A program made the position numbers and the translations under genes. Shown in pieces: positions 45,002 to 52,458 of a stretch of 64,000 nucleotides of DNA; within the stretch, counting starts at the first letter, position 1, and the number at the start of each line of letters is the position of its first letter. Under the pieces are notes generated by a model that saw only the letters and a program-made list of their open reading frames with translations, did no database searches and was not told the origin of the DNA. Source of the stretch: Bacillota bacterium. Lineage in GTDB: Bacteria; Bacillota; Negativicutes; Sporomusales; Sporomusaceae. The stretch lies in NCBI GenBank assembly GCA_017889705.1, contig JAGGAB010000006.1, positions 58,406 through 122,405 on the forward strand. The letters are read 5' to 3'.

Positions 45002-45067
45002 CAAAACAAACCAGCAGGACAATCTTTGGGGCTTCACAACGAAGCCGTAAGAGTGCCCTGCTGGTTT
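45002..45067 (-). terminator. terminator of dapL (branched hairpin)
   Basis: Outer stem AAACCAGCAGG / CCTGCTGGTTT encloses an inner stem GGCTTC / GAAGCC. On the minus strand TTTGTTTTGCCC follows. It lies 9 bases past dapL. Confidence 0.75.
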
Positions 45068-45075
45068 TATATTTT

Positions 45076-46308
45076 CTATAAACTTAATTTAGTTTTGATA
45101 CGTTCGATTGCTTCCTTAGTGCTCTGCTGGCTGCCAAAGGCAGTCAAGCGGAAGTACCCTTCACCTGACGGTCCAAAGCCCACACCCGGAGTGCCGACAA
45201 TATTAACCTCATTGAGCAGTTTATCAAAGAAAGACCAGGAATCATAACCCTGTGGTGTTTTGAGCCAAATATATGGTGCATTAACCCCGCCAAATACATC
45301 CAGGCCCACGCTTTTTAGGCCCTCACGAATAGTTTTTGCATTTGCCATATAGTAACTGACAAGTTCTTTAATCTGCGCTTGGCCCTCTGGAGTATATACT
45401 GCCTCAGCCCCCCGCTGGATAACATACGGCACACCATTAAATTTTGTGGTCTGACGACGGTTCCACAGTTTGTTTAAAGGGTGTTTACTGCCGTCCTTAG
45501 CTGCCGCCATAACGGTTTTCGGTACTACGGTAAAGGCGCAGCGTGTACCGGTAAACCCGGCATTTTTGGAAAATGACCTAAATTCAATGGCAACTTCTTT
45601 AGCGCCTTCAACCTCATAAATACTATGAGGAATATCTTTTTCCTGAATGTAGGCTTCATAAGCAGCATCATAAAGAATGATCGCCTCATTGGCCTTTGCA
45701 TAGTCCACCCATTTTTTCAGTTCTTCTTTTGACAAAGTAGTTCCTGTCGGGTTATTCGGAACGCATAAATAGATGAGATCTACCTTTTCTTCTGGCAATG
45801 CCGGGGTAAAATTGTTCTCGGCATTGCAGGTCAGGTAAGTCACACCGGCAAACTTGTTATTGACCAGTTCGCCAGTACGGCCAGCCATAACATTGGTATC
45901 TAGATAAACCGGATATACCGGGTCAGTAATAGCAACTTTATTGTTAACACCGAAAATTTCCTGAATGTTGCCGACATCGCTCTTGGAACCGTCACTGACA
46001 AATACTTCATCTACATCCAGTTTTACACCCAACGATTGATAGTCGGTAGCAATGATTCTTTCAATAAGAAACTGGTAGCCTTGTTCCGGACCATAGCCGC
46101 GGAAAGTTGCAGAATCAGCCATCTCATCAACCGCGGTGTGCAAGCCTTTGATTACAGCTTCCGGCAACGGTCTGGTAACATCACCAATTCCCAGTCGGAT
46201 AATATCGGCACTGGGCTTTTCCTCCTTGAATTTAGCTACACGTCGTGCTATTTCAGCAAATAAATAGCTTCCTGGCAATTTAAGATAATTTTCGTTAATC
46301 AGGGCCAT
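45076..46308 (-). CDS. dapL: LL-diaminopimelate aminotransferase
   Basis: A 410-residue PLP enzyme that converts tetrahydrodipicolinate directly to LL-diaminopimelate for lysine and cell-wall synthesis. The N-terminus [21 protein letters not shown] is typical, followed by [42 protein letters not shown] and the PLP-lysine motif [17 protein letters not shown] near residue 270. I chose the ATG at 46308, after GGAGTATGAAGCT; the frame from 46386 has an N-terminal extension not seen in the family. It is a single-gene unit. Confidence 0.96.
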   Translation of the reverse strand: MALINENYLKLPGSYLFAEIARRVAKFKEEKPSADIIRLGIGDVTRPLPEAVIKGLHTAVDEMADSATFRGYGPEQGYQFLIERIIATDYQSLGVKLDVDEVFVSDGSKSDVGNIQEIFGVNNKVAITDPVYPVYLDTNVMAGRTGELVNNKFAGVTYLTCNAENNFTPALPEEKVDLIYLCVPNNPTGTTLSKEELKKWVDYAKANEAIILYDAAYEAYIQEKDIPHSIYEVEGAKEVAIEFRSFSKNAGFTGTRCAFTVVPKTVMAAAKDGSKHPLNKLWNRRQTTKFNGVPYVIQRGAEAVYTPEGQAQIKELVSYYMANAKTIREGLKSVGLDVFGGVNAPYIWLKTPQGYDSWSFFDKLLNEVNIVGTPGVGFGPSGEGYFRLTAFGSQQSTKEAIERIKTKLSL

Positions 46309-46444
46309 AGCTTCATACTCCTCTCTGATTTGAATATTTTGGTATTTTTTAATTGTGCCCCAAAAAGGCGGGGTCAATGCAATCAACCGTGTTTGATATT
46401 TGGTATTATATTCTGCTAGATGTACATTTTTCCTTCATGTCTGT

Positions 46445-46493
46445 GTAAAAAAAATGGCTGCTACCCTAAATTGCAGACAGCAACCTGCCATTT
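46445..46493 (-). terminator. terminator of ECF operon
   Basis: Minus strand AAATGGC ... TGCT / AGCA ... GCCATTT followed by TTTTT. It lies 18 bases after the ecfT stop. Confidence 0.65.
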
Positions 46494-46510
46494 CCCTTTC
46501 AGCAAACTTG

Positions 46511-47194
46511 TTAGTAAACTCCCAGCCGCACAACCGCCAAAAAAATTGTCAGTACAAGCATAAGTGCCATCGCGGCATAGTCGCAGCCTCTAATCGCCAC
46601 ATCGCTGGTGAACTGGCGTTGTCCTCGCCTGCCAAACCCTCTGAGTTCAAGGCTCATCGCCATTGTTTCCGAACGAGAAATAGCCCGTAAAACCAGCGGC
46701 TCAACAATGGCAACATAATCCATCAGGCGTTTTAGCGGATTACCGCGAAAAACATAGCCCCGGCAAGCTTGCGCCTCGCGTACGGCTTTACTTTCTTCCA
46801 AAAAGTCCGGCACAAACCTAAGGGCAGACGTAAACATAAAAGCATATTCATACGGTATCCGGCACTGACTGACTAGCGCTGCGGTTAAATCCTGCAACCG
46901 CGTTGTCGCCAGCAAAAATACAAACACCTCGGACATCGCAAACATCTTGAGTCCGGACATCAAAGAAAACTCCAAGCTGCTGCCAAAAACACACTGAATT
47001 ACCGCCAGAAAACCGGCAAAAATCAAGAGCACGCCAACAGCCTTTACTTGTTTGCCGGTCGGCCGGTATAACAGCAGCAGCAGTATTTGCCCACAGGCCA
47101 GCGCTACCAGCCCTGACAAGGTAGGAATGAAGAGAGCCCATACCGATACGGCAGCCGTCAATATAAGTTTGGTAAGCGGAGCAAGTTTAGGCAT
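46511..47194 (-). CDS. ecfT: ECF transporter transmembrane component EcfT
   Basis: A 227-residue membrane protein of the CbiQ/EcfT family that couples the two ATPases to an S component. Hydrophobic helices lie at residues 5-45, 52-80 and 85-105 and at the C-terminus (about 200-225). Two cytoplasmic coupling motifs are visible: EAQACRGYVFRG near residue 140 and AMSLELRGFG near 175 (the ARG-like signatures). It overlaps the upstream ATPase gene by eight bases. AGGAGGAAAGAAGATC precedes the ATG. No S-component gene is in the operon. The Trp T-box on this operon and on the TrpP-like gene at 27266-27841 suggests that protein is the partner. Confidence 0.88.
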   Translation of the reverse strand: MPKLAPLTKLILTAAVSVWALFIPTLSGLVALACGQILLLLLYRPTGKQVKAVGVLLIFAGFLAVIQCVFGSSLEFSLMSGLKMFAMSEVFVFLLATTRLQDLTAALVSQCRIPYEYAFMFTSALRFVPDFLEESKAVREAQACRGYVFRGNPLKRLMDYVAIVEPLVLRAISRSETMAMSLELRGFGRRGQRQFTSDVAIRGCDYAAMALMLVLTIFLAVVRLGVY

Positions 47195-48020
47195 GATCTT
47201 CTTTCCTCCTGTTGATTACTGTTGTCACTTGTTTGATTAATTCTTCCGCATTATCTGCGGTTATGCCAGCTAGCTGGCGGCCAAGCGCAACGGTGGTTGG
47301 TGGCAATAGGCCCCAGGCGTTAATAGTATGATTGCCGTTAAACAGTTCTGACGGTTTGCCGTCAAAAACCTTATTACCGCTGTCCAGCACAGTAACTCTG
47401 TCCACATACTTAGCGATAAGCTCCATATCATGAGTAACCAGCAAAATTGTTATTCCCTGCTGATTAAGCTCAGTTAAAAGTTCCATCAGGTTCTGCGCAT
47501 CCCACGGGTCCTGTCCGCTGGTAGGCTCATCTAAAATAAGCATTTTCGGGCGCATAGCAATTGCCGATGCAATTGCTACCTTTTGCTTCTGGCCCCGACT
47601 GAGCAGACGCGGAAAGCTGCCGGCCAGTTCGGTTAGTCCAGTCACCCGCAAGGCCCAAGCTACCGACTGGTTAATTTCCTCTGGAGTGAAAGCCAGCTGT
47701 TCCGGCCCATAAGCCACTTCTTTAGCAACCGTGTCCCGAAAAATCTGCCTATCGGGATTTTGAAAAACATAACCAATACTGCGCGCCATGTCGGCCGGCG
47801 TCAGTTTGGCCGTATCTTGCCCGCCAAAACTAATTGTCCCGCTGGCCGGCTTTATCAGTGACATCGCCATGCGTGTAAGAGTGGTCTTACCACTGCCGTT
47901 TCGCCCCACAATGGCGGCAAACGCTCCGGCTTCAACGGCAAAATCCACTCCTGCCAATGCTTGCCCACCGCTATTATAGGCAAACATTACTTTTTTCATA
48001 TCTAATAATATATCAGGCAC
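47187..48020 (-). CDS. ecfA2: ECF transporter ATPase (second EcfA)
   Basis: A 277-residue ABC ATPase. Walker A GRNGSGKTTL near residue 38, Q-loop FQNPDRQIF, signature LLSRGQKQKVAIA (LSRGQ instead of LSGGQ), Walker B MLILDEPTSGQD and switch His in VTHDMEL are all present. I placed the start at GTG 48020, about nine bases after GAGGGAG, overlapping the stop of the first ATPase by eight bases. The longer frame starting at 48041 is possible. The C-terminal region (residues 220-277) is the EcfA extension that touches EcfT. Confidence 0.9.
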   Translation of the reverse strand: MPDILLDMKKVMFAYNSGGQALAGVDFAVEAGAFAAIVGRNGSGKTTLTRMAMSLIKPASGTISFGGQDTAKLTPADMARSIGYVFQNPDRQIFRDTVAKEVAYGPEQLAFTPEEINQSVAWALRVTGLTELAGSFPRLLSRGQKQKVAIASAIAMRPKMLILDEPTSGQDPWDAQNLMELLTELNQQGITILLVTHDMELIAKYVDRVTVLDSGNKVFDGKPSELFNGNHTINAWGLLPPTTVALGRQLAGITADNAEELIKQVTTVINRRKEDHA

Positions 48021-48879
48021 TTTTGGCCACTCCCTCTTCACATGTTGGCAGCAGTTTATTTAGTTCACTTGCTGCCTGCTCTGCTGTCTTCCATCCTTCA
48101 AAAACCAATCCGGTTTGTTCTTCCAATGTCAATTTGACAGCCCACAGCGGCGGTACTCCTAACTTAAGATCAGGCTGCTGCCACATAAAGGCCAGTGTTT
48201 GTTTCAAGCTGCCGGCAAACTTAAGACAACCAGCCTGTAAAACCATAACCTGACTGGCATAAGGCAGCACACGCTCAAGCTGATGTTCTACCACAACAAT
48301 TGTTTTGCCCTGGCAGTTCAGGTTATATAATAATTCGTAAATCCCGGCAGCGCCTTCAGGGTCAAGCGCCGAAGCCGGTTCGTCAAGCACCAGAATCTCC
48401 GGTTCAGTAACAAGCACAGCCGCAATAGCCAGTCGCTGCTTCTGCCCACCGGATAAAGCGGCTACTTCCCGCTCTTCCAGCCCTGTCAACCCCACCATAG
48501 CTAGCGCCTGACTAACCAGCTCGGCAATCTGACTGCGGTTCAGTCCGGAAGTCTCCAGACCAAAAGCAACTTCTTCGGCTACCGTTAACGCTACAAGCTG
48601 GCTCTCGTAGTCAGCCAGCACGGTTCCTACTTGTTCTGCCAGTTCGCCCATATTGCTTTGTGCGGTAACCACATTGCCAACCCGTACGGTTCCCGCCTGC
48701 CGCCCACCGAAATAATGCGGTACAACCCCGGCAATCGCCAAGGCCAAGCTGGTTTTTCCCGCGCTGCTCGGCCCGGTAATTACACTAAAAGATCCCCTCG
48801 GAATGGTTAGCGTAATATCGTCAAGAACTATGCCACTGTTCGGATAAGCATAAGAAAAATTTTCAAATTGAATGGCCAT
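48013..48879 (-). CDS. ecfA1: ECF transporter ATPase (first EcfA)
   Basis: A 288-residue ABC ATPase, first gene of the ECF operon. Walker A GPSSAGKTSL near residue 36, Q-loop DYESQLVALTV, signature ALSGGQKQRLAIA, Walker B ILVLDEPASALDPEG and the switch His in VVEHQLERV are all visible. CGAGGAGGAAATTATATT precedes the ATG. Its leader contains a T-box with UGG specifier, so the whole module should be induced when tryptophan is short. A dedicated amino-acid ECF module is unusual, because most ECF ATPase/EcfT sets serve vitamins. Confidence 0.9.
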   Translation of the reverse strand: MAIQFENFSYAYPNSGIVLDDITLTIPRGSFSVITGPSSAGKTSLALAIAGVVPHYFGGRQAGTVRVGNVVTAQSNMGELAEQVGTVLADYESQLVALTVAEEVAFGLETSGLNRSQIAELVSQALAMVGLTGLEEREVAALSGGQKQRLAIAAVLVTEPEILVLDEPASALDPEGAAGIYELLYNLNCQGKTIVVVEHQLERVLPYASQVMVLQAGCLKFAGSLKQTLAFMWQQPDLKLGVPPLWAVKLTLEEQTGLVFEGWKTAEQAASELNKLLPTCEEGVAKSA

Positions 48880-48979
48880 AATATAATTTCCTCCTCGATT
48901 TTGTGTCCTTATTATACTGGACTGCCGGAATTGTCGAGAAGTCGTCAGCTGCTAAGCTTCTCTGAGGACTGGAACTCCA

Positions 48980-49111
48980 GCGTACCGGTCGTACGCTGGA
49001 GTGAAGCCCACAGGAGCAACGACACCGGCGCCTACGAAACTACTAATATGGTAATTGTTGCGCAGAACCAAAATTAACAGTATCGTACAGATGGCGTCTT
49101 ATCGGCAATTC
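48980..49111 (-). repeat. post-T-box leader element, copy 2
   Basis: 132 bases between the T-box terminator and ecfA1, homologous to 27879-28013. Here the distal hairpin is longer (CTCCAGCGTAC / GTACGCTGGAG, 48975-49000) and has no T-run, unlike copy 1. Another hairpin-rich stretch of about 75 bases follows before the gene. Confidence 0.6.
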
Positions 49112-49125
49112 CACTGTATTTGTCA

Positions 49126-49190
49126 CCAAAACAACAAAAAACCCGTCCCTTAAACCATACACACTAAAGTGTATGATTTAAGGGACGGGG
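49126..49190 (-). terminator. T-box regulated terminator of ECF operon
   Basis: Stem CCCGTCCCTTAAA / TTTAAGGGACGGG with an inner stem ATACACT / AGTGTAT, then TTTTTTGTTGTTTT on the minus strand. Confidence 0.88.
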
Positions 49191-49193
49191 TAT

Positions 49194-49425
49194 CATTAAC
49201 CCGCGGTGCCACCCTCATTGGCCTAAACTAGGCCCGGCTTATAGGTACGGGATATAATCCGATACCTGCTTCCTGATAACGGCGGAAGAAACCCGACAGC
49301 GCCTACCCCGGCAAAGCCGGCTCAGACTGTATCTCCCAGGCCCATTCGATATGCTGAGCGGCGCCAAACTCCCACTAACGTTGGCTCTCTGTGGCTCTCT
49401 AACATATGTACTCTTCCTGGTCATT
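49194..49425 (-). promoter_or_regulatory. T-box leader, tRNA-Trp responsive (upstream of ecfA1)
   Basis: The minus strand has the T-box core AGGGTGGCACCGCGGG, the stem I end GCCTGGGAG and, just before it, CGAA-TGG. The specifier UGG is at 49342-49344. The whole leader aligns with that of trpP (28090-28328), including GGGTAGGCGCT and CGTTATCAGGAAGC. Confidence 0.92.
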
Positions 49426-49451
49426 GACAATACCGATATCTATTTGTGCAA

Positions 49452-49481
49452 AGTATAGCAAACCCTTACACCGTCTGTCAA
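49452..49481 (-). promoter_or_regulatory. promoter of T-box/ECF operon
   Basis: Minus strand TTGACA (49476-49481), 18-base spacer, TATACT (49452-49457). Confidence 0.65.
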
Positions 49482-49611
49482 TTATTTTTTTCAATATATA
49501 TAGGGCGGTGGGTTTTGCAGGCTTGTGGTGTGTTGACAAAAGTAAGCCACAATGTCAGTGCTACTTATTGACAATACACTACAAGCTTGCAAGCTTACTA
49601 TCAATTGGTCT

Positions 49612-50085
49612 TTATTCTGTGCGAATAGTTATGGCATCCACCGTTTCATTGTCATCGGCGAAATATACCTCACCGCAGACCTTTTTGCCTTTAAGCACGG
49701 CCGGCAGCCAATAGCTGTCATCAGCCCACATTTCGTCATAAGGAATGTCTGCAACCGCAAACCACATCGGCTTCATTTCCGCAGTTTCTTGCGGCTGTCC
49801 CTGCCATTCTTCAATTAGGTATAACTGCACATCATGGTTTAACTCGGGATTAGCCGGAAACAAAAAAGTCAACTCACCTGCCACCTTGAGCTCGCTTTCC
49901 TTAGCAATAATTCCGCACTCTTCGGCCAGCTCCCGCACTGCTGCCGCCGCAGGCGTTTCCCCATTTTCCAGTTTGCCGCCAAAGCCATTGTATTTACCAC
50001 GGCCAAAGCCAGTTTTTTTCATACCCAGCAAAATTTTCTCTACAGGATTACCCTTTACAGGCAGACATAATGTTGTTGAGCGCAT
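49612..50085 (-). CDS. NUDIX hydrolase (MutT/MTH1-like)
   Basis: A 157-residue NUDIX pyrophosphatase. The box GGKLENGETPAAAAVRELAEECGI spans about residues 35-58 and has all catalytic Glu residues. The flanking features GRGKYNGFGGKLE and the later WFAVADIPYDEMWADDSYWLPAVL resemble MTH1-type 8-oxo-dGTPases more than E. coli MutT. The likely role is to clean oxidised nucleotides from the pool. AAAGGAGGGACTACT precedes the ATG. It follows the lipid kinase gene on the same strand. Confidence 0.88.
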   Translation of the reverse strand: MRSTTLCLPVKGNPVEKILLGMKKTGFGRGKYNGFGGKLENGETPAAAAVRELAEECGIIAKESELKVAGELTFLFPANPELNHDVQLYLIEEWQGQPQETAEMKPMWFAVADIPYDEMWADDSYWLPAVLKGKKVCGEVYFADDNETVDAITIRTE

Positions 50086-50124
50086 AGTAGTCCCTCCTTT
50101 ACTATAGTTGCCTTGTTGTGATTA

Positions 50125-51009
50125 TTATGGCAGTTTAAACACTTTCAGCTTATTGGTAACCGTTGTTATCGAAAGTGGCAGCTTTGGCCCTAATTCCCCA
50201 TCCAGGTCACTCTCCACCGCCTGATCACACTCGATATGAATTTCGCTGGCCTGCAAATGCCGAATGTGGCTGCTTGAGGTATGGCGACCGGCAAAAATAC
50301 TGATAAACAGGCCCATTAACTCAGAAATACTGCATCTATTAACAATTAATAAATCCAGTTTGCCATCATCTATTTTGGCCTCCGGTGCCAAGGTCGGAAA
50401 ACTGCCTACCATGCCACTGTTCATTACCAGAAACATTAAAATATCGTCTTTGATTATCTGACCGTCTGCCGTTATTTTTACATGCAAGAACTGAAAGTTG
50501 GGCAACTCGCCCAACCCCCTAAGATAATAAGCCATCCGCCCTAAGGTATTTTTAAGCGTGGTATCTACACTGTGAGCCACCGAGGTTAACAGTCCGGCAC
50601 TGGCCACATTTAAAAAATACTCTTCATTTACCCTGCCTACATCGACCATTCGCCAATGTCCGCCAGTAACAGCCTTGAGGCAGCTTGACAAATTCTTGCC
50701 AAAGTTTACATGGCTGGCAAAGTCATTGCAAGTCCCGCTGGGAATAATGCCAAGAGGTACATCAACGTCTTCTGTGAGCATAGCATTAATTACTTCATGT
50801 ACCGTACCGTCCCCACCGGCCACAATTACCCCGTCAGTCGCAAACGCTTTAATCTGACTGATAAACGGGCGAACATCTCCCTTGTATTTTGTGCGAAATG
50901 GCAGGACTATTCCATCAGCCTGTTGCAAGAATTCGACAACGGCATCAAGTCTGAATTTAAACTTAGCATCGCCGGAAACCGGATTGTATATTAACACATA
51001 TTTCTTCAT
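50125..51009 (-). CDS. diacylglycerol kinase-family lipid kinase (YegS/BmrU-like)
   Basis: A 294-residue lipid kinase. The N-terminal YNPVSGDAKFKF, the nucleotide loop VAGGDGTVHEVINAML near residue 63, the IIPSGTCNDFASHV motif near 88 and the C-terminal AVESDLDGELGP motif are conserved in DgkB/YegS enzymes. It probably phosphorylates diacylglycerol or a related lipid at the inner membrane, recycling lipid for envelope synthesis. GAGAGGTAGCAG precedes the ATG. It is upstream of the NUDIX gene with a gap of about 40 bases. Confidence 0.88.
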   Translation of the reverse strand: MKKYVLIYNPVSGDAKFKFRLDAVVEFLQQADGIVLPFRTKYKGDVRPFISQIKAFATDGVIVAGGDGTVHEVINAMLTEDVDVPLGIIPSGTCNDFASHVNFGKNLSSCLKAVTGGHWRMVDVGRVNEEYFLNVASAGLLTSVAHSVDTTLKNTLGRMAYYLRGLGELPNFQFLHVKITADGQIIKDDILMFLVMNSGMVGSFPTLAPEAKIDDGKLDLLIVNRCSISELMGLFISIFAGRHTSSSHIRHLQASEIHIECDQAVESDLDGELGPKLPLSITTVTNKLKVFKLP

Positions 51010-51140
51010 CTGCTACCTCTCCCACCTACGCTGCTACCTGTCTTATCCAAACTATTTGCAAATTCTATCCAGATTATACCACAATCCCTTGTATCCTTAC
51101 AGACAAAGAATCGATTTTAAGAATAGATTTTATCAAGAAA

Positions 51141-51190
51141 AAATAGAAACGAACCCAAGCTGCCGGAAATCCATCTCATTGCTTGGGTTC
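51141..51190 (-). terminator. terminator of sbcD-sbcC-namZ operon
   Basis: Stem GAACCCAAGC / GCTTGGGTTC around a 20-base loop, then GTTTCTATTTTTTC on the minus strand. Confidence 0.75.
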
Positions 51191-51196
51191 TGCACC

Positions 51197-52456
51197 TTAT
51201 TTGTATAGATAATATTTCTGTGATAACGCTTTAAACTTGGCTGCCTCTTCGTTCCACTGTCGCTCCACCTCAGCCAGCGGCACTCCAAGTCGGACATTGG
51301 TGTCGCCAGTATAGATATCAATGGTCGGCGCCGCCGCAGTTGATGACTTATTAAAAGAAAACTTTCCATCACTCAATTCATTGATAATATACAGCAGTGT
51401 CAGGCCGGTTTGCACCGGACGAAACGCCTGCTTGTCGGTAATATGCAGCTGGACACCACCGCACAGGCGTCCCTGGTATTTAACGTCCACTTGTCTTGGC
51501 GTAAAATACACCGGCCGGAATACCACACCAGGCAAATTAACAGCATTCATGCGCTCTGCCAATTGAGCGGCATTAATCCAGGGTGCTCCAACAAGCTCAA
51601 ACGGCCGGGTAGTACCGATACCTTCTGATACATTGGTTCCCCCAAAGATTCCTGTACCGCTGTATACCAGCGCCGTATCTGGTGTTGGTATATTAGGAGA
51701 AGTCATGACCCAAGGCAGGCCGGTATCGCCAAAATGCATACTGCGCTGCCAACCGGTCATCGGAATAACCACAAGGTCACAGTTAATATTATATTCACTA
51801 TTCATCAGCTTCGCCAGCTCGCCGATTGTCAGGCCATGCCTCGCCGGCATAGGATACATGCCGATAAAGGACTCAAAACCCGGATGAATAATATTGCCTT
51901 CCACCACTTGGCCTCCTACCGGATTTGGACGGTCAAATACGACAAAAGTCTTGCCTTGTTCCTTGGCACTCTGCATAGCATAAGCCATCGTATACATATA
52001 CGTATAAAACCGCGCGCCAATGTCCTGCATGTCAAAAGCGACAACGTCAACATTAGCAAGCATCTCCGCTGTTGGCTTCTTGGTTTCACCATACAAACTA
52101 TAAACAGGTACACCGGTATTTTCGTCTGTATATGTGCCTACGGCAGCACCTGCCGGTACATGACCGCGAATTCCGTGTTCCGGCGAAAATAAAGCTACCA
52201 GGTTAGTTTTAGCCTTAAGCACATCAATTGTGCTTTGAAAATCACTGGTCATGCCTGTCGGGTTGGTTATCAAACCTACCCGCTTTCCGGTAAATACCGC
52301 TAGATGTTTGTCAATATTGTCAATCCCCAGCTTCACTTTAACAGGCGCAGGCTTTTCTGCTTTTGGCGCAACTTGCACCGGTGCCGCACTGCAACTGACA
52401 GTTGCCAGTAGAAATACCAGCAGCAAGCAAACACACACAACTTGTTTAAGCTTCAT
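51197..52456 (-). CDS. DUF1343 family exo-beta-N-acetylmuramidase (NamZ-like) lipoprotein
   Basis: A 419-residue exported protein. The lipobox VSC lies near residue 22 after a hydrophobic signal. The DUF1343 domain fills the rest: GKRVGLITNPTG, LFSPEHGIRGH, FDMQDIGARFYTYMYTM, VFDRPNPVGG, PARHGLTIGELA and GTNVSEGIGTTRPFE. The family includes NamZ of Bacillus subtilis, which releases MurNAc from the non-reducing end of peptidoglycan fragments. A muropeptide-recycling role is therefore likely. Its ATG comes two bases after sbcC, with the ribosome binding site inside the sbcC end, so it is cotranscribed with sbcDC, an odd functional pairing. Confidence 0.88.
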   Translation of the reverse strand: MKLKQVVCVCLLLVFLLATVSCSAAPVQVAPKAEKPAPVKVKLGIDNIDKHLAVFTGKRVGLITNPTGMTSDFQSTIDVLKAKTNLVALFSPEHGIRGHVPAGAAVGTYTDENTGVPVYSLYGETKKPTAEMLANVDVVAFDMQDIGARFYTYMYTMAYAMQSAKEQGKTFVVFDRPNPVGGQVVEGNIIHPGFESFIGMYPMPARHGLTIGELAKLMNSEYNINCDLVVIPMTGWQRSMHFGDTGLPWVMTSPNIPTPDTALVYSGTGIFGGTNVSEGIGTTRPFELVGAPWINAAQLAERMNAVNLPGVVFRPVYFTPRQVDVKYQGRLCGGVQLHITDKQAFRPVQTGLTLLYIINELSDGKFSFNKSSTAAAPTIDIYTGDTNVRLGVPLAEVERQWNEEAAKFKALSQKYYLYK

Positions 52457-52458
52457 TA

